Shown: one piece after another, positions 41,558 to 50,671 of the stretch
Position numbering within the stretch: position 1 is the stretch's first letter
How the letters are laid out: every line of letters starts with the position of its first letter
DNA from: CAWGXG01 sp963826505
GTDB taxonomy: Bacteria; Chloroflexota; Anaerolineae; Aggregatilineales; Aggregatilineaceae
DNA: 64,000 bases
Assembly: GCA_963826505.1 (NCBI GenBank)
Contig: CAWGXG010000008.1
Location: forward strand, 930,001 to 994,000
Direction: 5' to 3'
The notes under the pieces: model-generated
What the model saw: only the letters and a program-made list of their open reading frames with translations
Databases searched by the model: none
Told to the model about the DNA's origin: nothing
Program-made: the position numbers and the translations under genes

Positions 41558-41579
41558 CGAACGGAAGTTCTAGATTATA
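41558..41579 (-). promoter_or_regulatory. uvrB promoter -10 box with SOS (LexA)-box-like dyad
   Basis: On the minus strand a perfect TATAAT (41579-41574) is followed within 3 bp by GAAC-TTCC-GTTC (41570-41559), the GAAC-N4-GTTC form of the LexA box used in Firmicutes and Actinobacteria. It covers the predicted transcription start, an ideal place for LexA repression. The -35 (TTTCCT-like) is weak. Confidence 0.7.
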
Positions 41580-41594
41580 ACATGCCCGACATCA

Positions 41595-42689
41595 TCAGGA
41601 AAGCGCACGGCTGGGATTTGCCCCTACATAAATGGGATTGCTCAAAATCCATGCTCGCTCAGAACCTCGGAAATTCCGCCAGACCTCGACACGATAGGCT
41701 CCCGGCGTACGGGCCACATAAGTCAGATTTTCGGTGGCTGCGTCCTCAGCGACAATCTCACCATGACGGATGATTTTGAAGTGTGCACGGGCAGGGGCCA
41801 TGGCTTGCAGAGTGACCCCATGTCCCAACCTTATGGATTGGCCCATCATGGCGGACGTGTTTTGGCCCTGTGCTGTGAAACGAAATCCGCGTGTGTTCCC
41901 GGGAAGATCGTACCCTACAAAGGCGCGACCCTCTTTCAGCGCCTGGAAAAGCAGCATTTTGTCGTTTTCTGCGTCACCAGACAACGGCGATCGAGTAAGA
42001 ATGTGTGTATTCACGCAATTGAATAGAAAGTCATATGGGAACACGGTATGCGTAATTGGCCCGCGTTTTACCTTGGTCCCGTGAGCATCTGCGCTGCCAA
42101 TGCCTACTACCTGCCGTCCCGTCTCGAGGAGTTGATCCCACAGATCAAGAGTGACAGGCGATGGGCCGATCATGACGTCTTCCGGACGAAATACATTGCG
42201 CAACCCTTGTCTGAACGTGGGCAGAAAGTCTTTGAAACGCGACATGTAATTCCAGATTTCGAGTCCCGTAAAGTTGTCGACGTAGCGATCGGCCCAGGGG
42301 ATTTCTGGTTCATGTAGCCAATCAACGGACTGGTCGTCTGGGTGGGCGATGAAGCTTAAGCCTCCTGAGTCTCTGATGGCATTGATCAATGTTAAGAGAT
42401 CGTGGGCATGCTCGGTGACCTCTTTTTCCGCCCCATAAACGAGGAGGTGATTACACTGGGGAAGTCGCGTCCGATCGTGGACTTCTTCTCCTGAAAGCAG
42501 CAAAACGTAACCCTGATCATCCTTCCCGTAGTAGCCTTCAATGCCATCGAGGTGTACGTTATGATCCGTGAAGATGACAAAATCCAATCCGACCGCAAGA
42601 GCCGCCTCGGCTATTTCAGCGTGATAGGCCTCGCCGTCGGAGTAAGGGGTGTGGACATGAAGATTGCCGACAAACTCGTGGAATGACAT
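41595..42689 (-). CDS. PHP-domain metal-dependent phosphoesterase (CehA/McbA type)
   Basis: 364 residues. The PHP motifs are visible: NLHVHTPYSDGEAYHAEIAE (motif I, HxH), VIFTDHNVH (motif II) and GLSFIAHPDD (motif III), then GIGSADAHGT near residue 205, giving the histidines and aspartates of a trinuclear metal site. The C-terminal ~100 residues form a beta-sandwich-like extension. Such CehA/McbA-type proteins are predicted phosphoesterases or carboxyl-ester hydrolases, and the substrate is not predictable. AAGGGACG precedes the ATG. There is no signal peptide, so it is cytosolic. It is convergent with nothing; uvrB lies 60 bp downstream on the same strand. Confidence 0.85.
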   Translation of the reverse strand: MSFHEFVGNLHVHTPYSDGEAYHAEIAEAALAVGLDFVIFTDHNVHLDGIEGYYGKDDQGYVLLLSGEEVHDRTRLPQCNHLLVYGAEKEVTEHAHDLLTLINAIRDSGGLSFIAHPDDQSVDWLHEPEIPWADRYVDNFTGLEIWNYMSRFKDFLPTFRQGLRNVFRPEDVMIGPSPVTLDLWDQLLETGRQVVGIGSADAHGTKVKRGPITHTVFPYDFLFNCVNTHILTRSPLSGDAENDKMLLFQALKEGRAFVGYDLPGNTRGFRFTAQGQNTSAMMGQSIRLGHGVTLQAMAPARAHFKIIRHGEIVAEDAATENLTYVARTPGAYRVEVWRNFRGSERAWILSNPIYVGANPSRALS

Positions 42690-42772
42690 GGATTCGTCCC
42701 TTCTTGCGCACCGTGAAATAGCATGCGATCGATTTAGCGGAGCGTGTAGCGTGCGCCCTCAATCGCGTGTGG

Positions 42773-42778
42773 TATACT
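42773..42778 (+). promoter_or_regulatory. -10 box for the SH3 membrane protein gene
   Basis: TATACT (42773-42778), about 32 nt upstream of the ATG at 42811. No convincing -35 hexamer is present, so this is a weak call. Confidence 0.35.
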
Positions 42779-42810
42779 TGCCATAGTAACCGTCTTCAGG
42801 GATTCAGACG

Positions 42811-43692
42811 ATGGCAGACCCTTTATCTCAGGACCAGCGGTTGTTGCCCGAAAAAGAAGATCGGGGGCCGAATATCGGCACTCCAATTCCAGATGAGACG
42901 CAGCGCGCAGACCATACGCGGTCGGTGCCTGCACCCGCGCCCCCCACTCGATCACCCGTATCGCCGCCGTCTCAACCAGCTGGCGTCGCTCCGAGCGGCC
43001 GATCGGGAAAACGTCGGCGCACTTCATCTTCCCGGCAAGGTTTTGCGCCGGGAGAGCCCTATGCTGCTGCCCCACCCTATCGCACACCTTCGCCACAAAC
43101 TCCGGCTCCTTTTGTACCCACGAGGCCGCCCGCACGACGGACTAATACCCCTCGAGAAAGCGGATTGTATTTGCCGTGGTGGTCGCTTGTCGTGATGGTT
43201 GGATTGGTTGCCGTTGCTGCCTTTGTAGTAGTCCTGACCTTTGATGCTCTGGGTGCCGCTCGTCCGCTGGGTGATCAGGCTGCTCAAGTGCAGATCATAA
43301 CGTCTCAGCCAACACTTAGCCAGGATTTTGAGGCAGGCGCGCAAGTCGCCCCAGCGCAGCCCGCCTTCTGGCCCACCGCGATTCCTCAGGTCCAGTTTAC
43401 ACCTACGATTCCGCTGCCGACTCCTGTACCCAGCCCAAGCTTGCCCCCTGGCAACTTTGCCATTGGGGTAATGGTGCAGGTCGTAGGCGTAGACACGAGT
43501 GGATTGAACATCCGATCGGCGCCAGGGTATTCTGGCACGCCGCGGTTTCTGTCGCCCGAGGGCAGCACTTTTGTGGTGGTAGGCGGACCGCAAAGTGTTG
43601 ATGATCTCGAATGGTGGAAACTGGAAGATCCGGAAGATTCCACGCGTTCTGGATGGGCGGCGCGCAACTATCTAATGGTTGTTTCCCAATAA
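42811..43692 (+). CDS. Single-pass membrane protein with C-terminal bacterial SH3-like domain
   Basis: 293 residues. A polar, proline- and arginine-rich cytosolic N-terminus (about 1-125) precedes one transmembrane helix (about 126-148: WWSLVVMVGLVAVAAFVVVL), then a proline-rich extracytoplasmic linker. The C-terminal domain (about 225-293) has the SH3b pattern VVGVDTSGLNIRSAPGYSG and WWKLEDPEDSTRSGWAARNY. SH3b domains bind peptidoglycan or other cell-wall material, so an envelope-associated role is likely. Its stop is 20 bp before ligA, with which it may be cotranscribed. The gene is divergent from the PHP gene. Confidence 0.8.
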   Translation: MADPLSQDQRLLPEKEDRGPNIGTPIPDETQRADHTRSVPAPAPPTRSPVSPPSQPAGVAPSGRSGKRRRTSSSRQGFAPGEPYAAAPPYRTPSPQTPAPFVPTRPPARRTNTPRESGLYLPWWSLVVMVGLVAVAAFVVVLTFDALGAARPLGDQAAQVQIITSQPTLSQDFEAGAQVAPAQPAFWPTAIPQVQFTPTIPLPTPVPSPSLPPGNFAIGVMVQVVGVDTSGLNIRSAPGYSGTPRFLSPEGSTFVVVGGPQSVDDLEWWKLEDPEDSTRSGWAARNYLMVVSQ

Positions 43693-43712
43693 CTGCGAAG
43701 CGAGAACCGACC

Positions 43713-45746
43713 GTGAGTCAGCAAAACCTTACCGCGCGTGCTGAAGAACTACGTCAGTTGCTTAATGAGCACCTCTATCGTTACCATGTTCTAAGTGCCC
43801 CAACCATCACTGACGCTGAGTACGATGCTTTGTTTCACGAGTTGCGGGCTTTGGAGAACGCTCACCCTGAACTGCTTATGCCAGATTCCCCAACCCAACG
43901 CGTCGGCAGTGATCTCGTGCCCGATTTGCCGAAGGTCCGGCATGTGCGCCCGATTTTGAGCCTAAGCAATGCGTTTTCCGCTGAAGATATCCGGGCCTGG
44001 CGCGAACGCATCGGGCGGCTGCTGCCAGAAAACCACACACTCGATTACGTCGTAGAGCCGAAATTCGATGGCCTTACCGTGGTGCTGACGTATGAGAACG
44101 GCGTGCTCGTTCAAGGGGCTACGCGGGGCGATGGCGAAATCGGAGATGATGTCACGCCCAACGTACGCACGATCCGCACGGTGCCTTTGCGGATACCGGT
44201 CGCTCTTGATGGTCCGGCGGCACCGCGCCGTCTGGTTGTGCGGGGCGAGGTGCTGTTCCTCAAACGGGACTTCGAGGCCTTGAACCACCGAATGCGCGAA
44301 GATGGGCTGCCATTGTATGTGAACGCCCGCAATACCGCGTCCGGCGCCCTGAAACAGAAAGACCCACGTGTCACCGCGGATCGCCCTGTGACGACTTATT
44401 GCTATGCCGTGGTGGACGCGGACGGTCAGGTGCCAGCTTCGCAGTATGAAACGCTGCATTTGCTGCAACAGCTCGGATTCCTGACTCCTTATGAGGTGGC
44501 GCGACATTTCGATGGTTTGGAAGATGTGATCAAATTTGTCATCGGTTTTGAGGAGCATCGCCACGATTTGCCATACGAAATCGATGGACTGGTCATCAAG
44601 GTCAATGATCATGCCACGGTGGACGATCTCGGTGTGGTGGGAAAGGACCCGCGCGGCGCTATCGCCTATAAATTCCCTGCGGAGGAAGCGACCACGCGTT
44701 TGCTAGATGTTGTAGCTAACGTGGGGCGAACGGGAGTCCTGACCCCGACCGCCGTGCTCGAACCCGTGTTTGTCAGCGGTGTGACGGTTCGCCAGGCCAG
44801 TCTGCACAATTACGATCTGATCGATCAGAAGGATATTCGGATTGGTGATAAGGTCATCGTAAAACGTTCGGGAGAGGTTATTCCTTACGTCATCGGCCCG
44901 GTTGTCGGGGCACGCACTGGAGAGGAGCAACCCATCCACCCCCCGCAGCAGTGCCCGGTGTGCGAAGCGCCTGTGGAACGAGATGAGGGCGAAGTCGCAT
45001 ATTATTGTACAAATCCGGCTTGCCCCGAACGGGTCGCACGAAACATAGAATATTTCGTGTCTCGTGGCGCGATGGATATTGATGGGCTGGGCGAGCGAGG
45101 AGTGCGTCAGCTTCTGGATGCCGGTTTAATCAGTGATGAGGCTGATCTCTTCACGCTTACGGCCGACGATTTGATGCCGCTTGAAGGATTCGCAGAGAAG
45201 AAGGTGCAGAATTTGCTCGCCAGCCTGGACGCAGCGAAAGACCGCCCGCTGGCGCGCCTGATCGGGGCGCTGGGGATACGAGGCGTGGGTGTTACCGTCG
45301 CTGAGTTACTGGTGAAGCATTTTATCTCGGTGGATGCGTTGGGGGCAGCCAGCACCGACGATCTGCAGCTCATCGAGGGGTTAGGCCCACATACAGCGAA
45401 TGCGGTTGTGACCTGGTTTGGTGAGGCCCATAACCGCGCCCTGATTGAGAAATTCCGGGCCGCTGGGGTGCGTTTGATTGAGATACACCAGGAGCACGGG
45501 TTTGAATCGACACGGTTACAGGGGCTTACGTTTGTGTTGACGGGCACACTGCCCACATTGAAGCGAAATGAAGCGGCGGCGTTGATCGAAAGACATGGTG
45601 GAAAAGTCGTCGGCAGTGTGAGTAAGAAAACGTCCTATGTGGTCGCAGGCGTGGATGCGGGCAGTAAGCTTTCTAAGGCTCAGGAACTTGGCGTGACTAT
45701 CATAGGGGAGGATGGTCTGGTGGAGCTCATAGGTGAGGATGCATGA
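43713..45746 (+). CDS. ligA: NAD-dependent DNA ligase LigA
   Basis: 677 residues, as usual for LigA, which seals nicks in replication and repair using NAD. Ordered domains: Ia NAD-binding region with YHVLSAPTITDAEYD; adenylation domain with the AMP-accepting lysine in VEPKFDGLTVVL (about K117); OB-fold with DKVIVKRSGEVIPYV; four-cysteine zinc finger (CPVC...YYCTNPACPERV, about 413-436); helix-hairpin-helix block; and a C-terminal BRCT domain (about 595-677). The frame opens at ATG 43611 inside the SH3 gene, but GTG 43713 begins the family N-terminus, so I chose it. Its stop overlaps the rlmI-like start by ATGA. Confidence 0.97.
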   Translation: MSQQNLTARAEELRQLLNEHLYRYHVLSAPTITDAEYDALFHELRALENAHPELLMPDSPTQRVGSDLVPDLPKVRHVRPILSLSNAFSAEDIRAWRERIGRLLPENHTLDYVVEPKFDGLTVVLTYENGVLVQGATRGDGEIGDDVTPNVRTIRTVPLRIPVALDGPAAPRRLVVRGEVLFLKRDFEALNHRMREDGLPLYVNARNTASGALKQKDPRVTADRPVTTYCYAVVDADGQVPASQYETLHLLQQLGFLTPYEVARHFDGLEDVIKFVIGFEEHRHDLPYEIDGLVIKVNDHATVDDLGVVGKDPRGAIAYKFPAEEATTRLLDVVANVGRTGVLTPTAVLEPVFVSGVTVRQASLHNYDLIDQKDIRIGDKVIVKRSGEVIPYVIGPVVGARTGEEQPIHPPQQCPVCEAPVERDEGEVAYYCTNPACPERVARNIEYFVSRGAMDIDGLGERGVRQLLDAGLISDEADLFTLTADDLMPLEGFAEKKVQNLLASLDAAKDRPLARLIGALGIRGVGVTVAELLVKHFISVDALGAASTDDLQLIEGLGPHTANAVVTWFGEAHNRALIEKFRAAGVRLIEIHQEHGFESTRLQGLTFVLTGTLPTLKRNEAAALIERHGGKVVGSVSKKTSYVVAGVDAGSKLSKAQELGVTIIGEDGLVELIGEDA

Positions 45747-46963
45747 CGCAAGCTTCGGTTATTGTTCAGGCTGGTCGCGAAAAGAGCGTGTTACGTCAGC
45801 ACCCCTGGCTGTTTTCGGGTTCAGTTTCTCATGTAGAGGGCAGCCCAGACGATGGCGAGATCGTCACGATTCGCAGTGAAGCAGGGGCGTTCTTAGCTCA
45901 GGGGTATTGGAATAGCCAATCGTCTATTCGTGCCAGATTGTTGTCCTGGGATGAGTCTGAGACAATTGATGAAGATTTCTGGCGGCGGCGCCTCGAACGC
46001 GCGATTCAGGGTCGTCACGTCGAAAATCGGCTGCACGCCCAGGGCACTACGAATGCTTACCGCCTGGTGAATGCCGAAAATGATGGTGTGCCGGGCCTGG
46101 TCGTAGACCGTTACGGTGATTGGGTCGTTTTGCAGGCTTTGACCCTCGGCATTGATGTGCAAAAAACCATGTTGGCGTCTTTGCTTGCGGACCTGCTACA
46201 TCCTCAAGGCGTTTACGAACGCAGTGACGTGGATATTCGCGAGAAAGAAGGGTTGCCACCGGTTACCGGCGTTTTGGCAGGGCAAGAACCACCGGAGTTG
46301 ATCGAGGTGGACGAAAATGGCCGGCGTTTCCTGGTGGACATTCGTCACGGACACAAGACCGGCTTCTACCTAGATCAGCGAGAAAACCGTGCGGTGATTG
46401 GTGATTGGCTGCGGTGGGATGAGCACGCTTCCGATCGCACCGTCTTGAATGCGTTTTCGTATACGGGCGGGTTTGCTGTCTATGCGTTGGAGGGGCTGGC
46501 GCAACGCGTGATCAATGTCGACAGTTCCGCCGACGCGCTGGCGCTGGCGCGCAGCAACGCGGCATTGAACGGGTTTGCGGTTGACGATGACGACTTTGTG
46601 GTTGGCGATGTGTTTAGCGTCCTGCGGTATTATCGGGATTCGAGAAGGCAGTTTGATATGATCATCCTGGATCCGCCCAAATTCGCCCAGTCGCCGCGTC
46701 AGGTGGACAGCGCGGCGCGCGGCTACAAGGACATCAACCTGTTTGCGCTGCGATTGTTGAAGCCGGGTGGTATTCTCACGACATTCTCTTGCTCAGGGGC
46801 GATCAGCGCCGATTTATTCCAGAAAATCGTTTTTGCCGCGTTGGTAGATTCAGGGCGCGAAGGTCAGATTCTGCGATATCTTACGCAGGCATCCGATCAT
46901 CCTGTGTCTCTCACATTTCCAGAGGGTGCCTATCTGAAAGGGCTGCTTTGCCGCGTGTATTGA
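45743..46963 (+). CDS. rlmI: Class I rRNA methyltransferase of the RlmI type (23S rRNA m5C1962)
   Basis: 406 residues. An N-terminal PUA domain (about 1-80: RQHPWLFSGSVSHVEGSPDD) precedes a Rossmann methyltransferase. Key motifs are HGHKTGFYLDQRENR, the SAM-binding NAFSYTGGFAVYALEG near 235, and the DPP-type motif DMIILDPPKFAQS near 306, followed by FSCSGAISADLF containing the catalytic-region cysteine. RlmI methylates C1962 of 23S rRNA. It starts in the ATGA overlap with ligA, so the two are translationally coupled. It converges with the tyrosine-recombinase-like gene 23 bp away. Confidence 0.9.
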   Translation: MTQASVIVQAGREKSVLRQHPWLFSGSVSHVEGSPDDGEIVTIRSEAGAFLAQGYWNSQSSIRARLLSWDESETIDEDFWRRRLERAIQGRHVENRLHAQGTTNAYRLVNAENDGVPGLVVDRYGDWVVLQALTLGIDVQKTMLASLLADLLHPQGVYERSDVDIREKEGLPPVTGVLAGQEPPELIEVDENGRRFLVDIRHGHKTGFYLDQRENRAVIGDWLRWDEHASDRTVLNAFSYTGGFAVYALEGLAQRVINVDSSADALALARSNAALNGFAVDDDDFVVGDVFSVLRYYRDSRRQFDMIILDPPKFAQSPRQVDSAARGYKDINLFALRLLKPGGILTTFSCSGAISADLFQKIVFAALVDSGREGQILRYLTQASDHPVSLTFPEGAYLKGLLCRVY

Positions 46964-46986
46964 TTACATATCATGTTCACCTGTGG

Positions 46987-47922
46987 TTATGACGAGTCGC
47001 CTTCGAGATGATGTTGCGCCAGTTGGATAATCTTCTCGCTGGTTTCGCGCCAGCTAATTCGGCTTAGCCCCATTTTCTCACGTAACCGCTCCAGATCCAT
47101 ACCATTACGATAATCTCGCACGGCACTGGTCCAACGAAGTATCTCAAAAGACACTTTGCTGCTAACGCCTGACGCCGTTGCAACGTCGTGCAGGATGTAT
47201 TCCAAGTTGCGAGCTGTGCAGCCGAACAATACATCCTGGGGCCGGTACTGTTCAATATACTCATCAAGCACGGCCAGCCACTCGGGGTCCAGCGCGATAT
47301 TGCGTTCTTTGTACACATCCCCAGGTTTGGGATGCCGAATAATCAGGATAGGATTCGCCGGATCATCGCGTTGAACGTTTTGAGCCGTCAACAGCATGCA
47401 TTCGCTTTTCTTGGCTCCCGTATCGAGCAACAGCCTTAGTAGCAGGTCCGGTCTGGCGTCTGGTTTGTCGGCCAGGCGCAATGATGTGGTATGGGCCAGC
47501 ATTCGCGCCAGATCGCCGTCGGAGAGGATTGGTTGGAGTGGTGCTGCTCCTGACCGCTGGAGGAGTGCCTCTGCAGGATCGAAGGAAAGAATATGCTCCT
47601 GCTTCAGAAATTTGAAAAAGACTTTTAGAGTAGTCACCCGCCGAGCGTACGATTTCCGACTGCATGGTATTCCCCGACCACTCTCGACCCAGTCCATGAA
47701 GCGCTCGAGTTTTGGCGTCGTGAAATCTTTGAGCCCCGTCTCTTCGCCGAAATACTCTACCAGAAGACGTAGGTCTGAGGAGAACGCCGTTATGGTGTGC
47801 GGGCTACGCCCTTCCATCCGAAGATACTCTAGAAAGGGCTCTACTGCCTCGACCAACGCGCTGCGACGTGTTAGCGCATGATCGCGGTCACTGGGAAAGA
47901 GCGGAAGCTGTTTTGAATCCAT
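46987..47922 (-). CDS. Tyrosine-recombinase-fold protein with degenerate catalytic site
   Basis: 311 residues, the size of XerC/XerD. The N-terminal SAM-like core-binding domain (about 27-125: EPFLEYLRMEGRSPHTITAF) and the C-terminal catalytic fold are recognisable, but active-site residues are lost. The first Arg (TG-x-R-x-SE) is Lys in TGAKKSECMLL. The H-x-x-R histidine is Glu in FEILRW. The GH histidine is Leu in MGLSRISW. No tyrosine follows where the nucleophile should be. The second Arg and the YKER lysine remain. It is probably a DNA-binding protein or structural paralogue rather than an active recombinase. No att sites or mobile genes surround it. Confidence 0.7.
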   Translation of the reverse strand: MDSKQLPLFPSDRDHALTRRSALVEAVEPFLEYLRMEGRSPHTITAFSSDLRLLVEYFGEETGLKDFTTPKLERFMDWVESGRGIPCSRKSYARRVTTLKVFFKFLKQEHILSFDPAEALLQRSGAAPLQPILSDGDLARMLAHTTSLRLADKPDARPDLLLRLLLDTGAKKSECMLLTAQNVQRDDPANPILIIRHPKPGDVYKERNIALDPEWLAVLDEYIEQYRPQDVLFGCTARNLEYILHDVATASGVSSKVSFEILRWTSAVRDYRNGMDLERLREKMGLSRISWRETSEKIIQLAQHHLEGDSS

Positions 47923-47944
47923 ATGATCTCAGCCAAACACCTAT

Positions 47945-47974
47945 TTGTGTGAGATTCCGAAGTCTATTAGAATT
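47945..47974 (+). promoter_or_regulatory. Putative promoter for the acyl-CoA ligase gene
   Basis: TTGTGT (47945-47950) and TAGAAT (47969-47974), with an 18-bp spacer, lie in the AT-rich divergent gap, leaving a ~60-nt leader. The match is moderate. Confidence 0.4.
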
Positions 47975-48040
47975 CAATATATCCAATAATAGTGTATATT
48001 TCCACCTATGCCGCTGATAGACCGGGCTGGGAGGTAACAG

Positions 48041-49798
48041 ATGGTCACTTATCAAGAGAAACCCTGGTTATCACGCTACGATCCTGATGTCCCCCACAGC
48101 CTGGCTCCATACCCACAGCATCCTCTTCAGCACTTTCTGAGCGCGGCCGCTGCATCCGCCGGGGATTCTCCGGCGGTGCTCTCGTCGGCACTTTTGCCTG
48201 TAGTGGGGCGCATAAAGCGAACCATGTCATATGCAGAGCTTGAACGCCGTACCAATGCTCTAGCCGCCGCCTTTGTCGATATGGGATTGAAAAAGGGAGA
48301 ACGCGTCGCGCTGATCTTGCCCAACTGTGCCCAATTCGTCATCGGTTTCTACGCGACGCTGAAGGCTGGTGGCACGGTCGTGGCGGTCAACCCAACGTTT
48401 CCGCCTAAGAAGTTGGCCGAGCAGCTTGTTGATAGTGGCGCTGTTATCGCAATTACGCTGACCCCTTTCTACAACGGATTGAAACAGGTGCAGTCTCAAA
48501 CGGAAGTCAAAAAGGTTGTCGCCACGAATATCAAGGAATACTTGCCGGGGATCGCTGCCTTGCTTTTCACGTTTGCCAAAGAAAAGAAGGAAGGGCATCG
48601 TATCGAAAAACATGATGACGATATGTGGCTGCAAGATGTGCTGCACCGTTATGACGGCAAGAAGCCCAGTGTTGAGGTGGATCCGAACGATATCGCCATT
48701 TTCCAATACACGGGGGGCACAACCGGGATCCCCAAAGCGGCCATGTCATCCCATACCGCCTTAGTTGCAAATACGCTGCAGTGTCAGGCATGGTTGGCAC
48801 GCAAGGATGTTCAAGAGAGTTTTCTAGCCGCGATTCCATTGTTTCATGTGTTTGGGATGGTCGCAGTGATGAGCTTCGCGGTGTCGCTGCATGCTGTGAT
48901 GATTATGGTGCCTAATCCGCGTCATGTTGATGACGTGGTGGGGTCTATACACGCCTATGGTCCTTCGATCTTTATGGGTGTGCCAGCGATGTTTAATGCC
49001 GTGAACAACTCGGCTGATGTGATAGCCGGTAAATATGATCTCTCGTCTATTTATGCCTGCATCAGCGGTTCGGCACCACTGCCGCCCTCTACGAAAAGAC
49101 GCTTTGAGGAACTCTCTGGGGGCGTCATCCTCGAAGGATTTGGTATGAGTGAGGCTCCGACCGCCAGCCATGCCAACCCGGTAAAAGGAGAGAATCGCAC
49201 TGGATCGATTGGACTGCCATTTCCTGATATGGAGATGCGTATCGTCGATCTGGATGACGGAGTCACTGATGTGCCAGTAGGTGAGGTGGGCGAACTGGTC
49301 ATGCGCGGGCCACAGCTCATGCGGGGGTATCATGGGATGCCGACGGAGACAGCCAATGCTCTGCGCGACGGACCAGATGGCCAGAAATGGCTATACACTG
49401 GCGATATCGGACGCATGGACGACGATGGGTACTTCTACATTGTCGATCGCAAGAAGGATATGGCCCTCATTGGCGGTTATAACGTGTATCCGCGTATTGT
49501 AGAAGATTGTTTGATGGAACATCCCGCCGTCAAGGAAGTGGGTGTGGCTGTAATCGCTCACCCAGATCCAACAAAGGTTGGCCAGGAAGCTTTGAAGGCG
49601 TGGGTAGTCGTGCGACCAGGGCAAGGCGTGACCGAGGAGGAGTTGTTCTCATTTGCGTGCGAGCGGCTGGCACGGTATGAGGTTCCGTCGCGGATCGCTT
49701 TTGTCAATGAATTGCCGCGCACGACCGTGGGCAAAATTCTGCGACGTGAGTTAGCTCAGATGGAAATGGACGCACGCGAAACCGGCGAGTCTCAATAG
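48041..49798 (+). CDS. Long-chain fatty acid-CoA ligase (AMP-forming)
   Basis: 585 residues. This is an ANL-superfamily adenylate-forming enzyme, which activates fatty acids to acyl-CoA via acyl-AMP. The phosphate-binding loop IFQYTGGTTGIPKAAM (about 225-240), the A5-like GFGMSEAPTASHANP, the A7/A8 block YTGDIGRMDDDGYFYIVDRKKDM and GGYNVYPRIVEDCL, and the C-terminal catalytic lysine region PRTTVGKILRREL are all present. The chain-length preference is not certain. A GGGAGG site lies 6 nt before ATG. The HAD hydrolase gene follows by 16 bp, probably in the same operon. Confidence 0.92.
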   Translation: MVTYQEKPWLSRYDPDVPHSLAPYPQHPLQHFLSAAAASAGDSPAVLSSALLPVVGRIKRTMSYAELERRTNALAAAFVDMGLKKGERVALILPNCAQFVIGFYATLKAGGTVVAVNPTFPPKKLAEQLVDSGAVIAITLTPFYNGLKQVQSQTEVKKVVATNIKEYLPGIAALLFTFAKEKKEGHRIEKHDDDMWLQDVLHRYDGKKPSVEVDPNDIAIFQYTGGTTGIPKAAMSSHTALVANTLQCQAWLARKDVQESFLAAIPLFHVFGMVAVMSFAVSLHAVMIMVPNPRHVDDVVGSIHAYGPSIFMGVPAMFNAVNNSADVIAGKYDLSSIYACISGSAPLPPSTKRRFEELSGGVILEGFGMSEAPTASHANPVKGENRTGSIGLPFPDMEMRIVDLDDGVTDVPVGEVGELVMRGPQLMRGYHGMPTETANALRDGPDGQKWLYTGDIGRMDDDGYFYIVDRKKDMALIGGYNVYPRIVEDCLMEHPAVKEVGVAVIAHPDPTKVGQEALKAWVVVRPGQGVTEEELFSFACERLARYEVPSRIAFVNELPRTTVGKILRRELAQMEMDARETGESQ

Positions 49799-49814
49799 AT
49801 CGTGAGGGGGCGTA

Positions 49815-50513
49815 TTGGATAACAACGTGAACCTGGACATTCAGGCCGCATTGTTTGACATCGACGGCACGTTGACCACTGGCGAGGATTTCTGGGATGT
49901 CTTGATCTACTCACCGAAGGTTTCTTTGGCACGGCGCACGCAGCTCTATGCCAAGACGGTGCCTATCTACGCCCTGGTGAAGGGCCACCTGGCCAACCAA
50001 GCCCGATTTCGCAGCCGCTGGGTGCATTATATGGCCGGTTTGATGCGCGGGTGGGAAGCCGCCGAGGTCGACGCACTCTGCAACGACATTGTTCGCGAAC
50101 GATTGGTGCCTGGACTGCGTCCTGATGTGGTGCGCCTCCTCAACGGGCATAAAGCAGCCGGGCACCCGGTGCTGCTCGTGTCGACCATGTTCGAGTCTAT
50201 TGTTCGTGGCTTGGCTCAACACTTGGGTGCGGATGTGGGGATTGGAACACCTGTCGAGATGCATGACGGTTATTGCACAGGATGCGTTGTTGGCGAGACT
50301 TGCTCGGGCACACAAAAAGCCCAATACGTGCAGCGTTATTTTGAAACTCATACGCCCGAATTATCTCTGGCTGCCTGTGCTGCATACGCAGATAGCCAGT
50401 CGGATGTACCATTCTTGATGGCGGTGGGACACCCTACTGCCGTATATCCTGATCATGCGATGCGGCGCGCGGCTGAGCAACATCGGTGGCCGATTCACGA
50501 AGTGATTGATTAG
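49815..50513 (+). CDS. HAD-IB family phosphatase
   Basis: 232 residues. HAD motif I ALFDIDGTLT supplies the nucleophile and general-acid aspartates; VLLVSTMFESIVRGLAQH is motif II, and ADSQSDVPFLMAVG (motif IV, with paired aspartates) lies near the end. The cap and motif spacing resemble SerB/HAD-IB members, which hydrolyse phosphoserine or lipid phosphates; the substrate is uncertain. I take TTG 49815 as start because AGGGGG lies about 4-5 nt before it. GTG 49827 is an alternative. It follows the acyl-CoA ligase closely, hinting at phospholipid or fatty-acid metabolism. Confidence 0.83.
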   Translation: MDNNVNLDIQAALFDIDGTLTTGEDFWDVLIYSPKVSLARRTQLYAKTVPIYALVKGHLANQARFRSRWVHYMAGLMRGWEAAEVDALCNDIVRERLVPGLRPDVVRLLNGHKAAGHPVLLVSTMFESIVRGLAQHLGADVGIGTPVEMHDGYCTGCVVGETCSGTQKAQYVQRYFETHTPELSLAACAAYADSQSDVPFLMAVGHPTAVYPDHAMRRAAEQHRWPIHEVID

Positions 50514-50547
50514 CGGTGATTTGTCAATGGTTGGCATTGAGAACATA

Positions 50548-50584
50548 GAAAACGCCCTACCAGACTGACCGGCAGGGCGTTTAT
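50548..50584. terminator. Terminator between convergent HAD and ftsH genes
   Basis: A 9-bp perfect stem AAACGCCCT (50550-50558) / AGGGCGTTT (50574-50582) encloses a 15-nt loop. The A-T ends suit both strands. The rest of the 50514-50671 gap shows no gene. Confidence 0.75.
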
Positions 50585-50671
50585 GTGTTCGAGTTTGTGT
50601 AACGCTGTACCTATGCGGGGGAGGGTGCTGCTCCTAACGGAGCCGGCGGCATATCGGAGTCGGTGCGTTCG

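Noticed and set aside
43611..43712. Longer N-terminus for ligA from ATG 43611
   Set aside because: It overlaps the SH3 gene in another frame, and the family N-terminus begins at GTG 43713.
46987..47922. Integrase of a genomic island
   Set aside because: Catalytic residues are missing, there is no flanking tRNA or direct repeat, and the neighbours are core genes.
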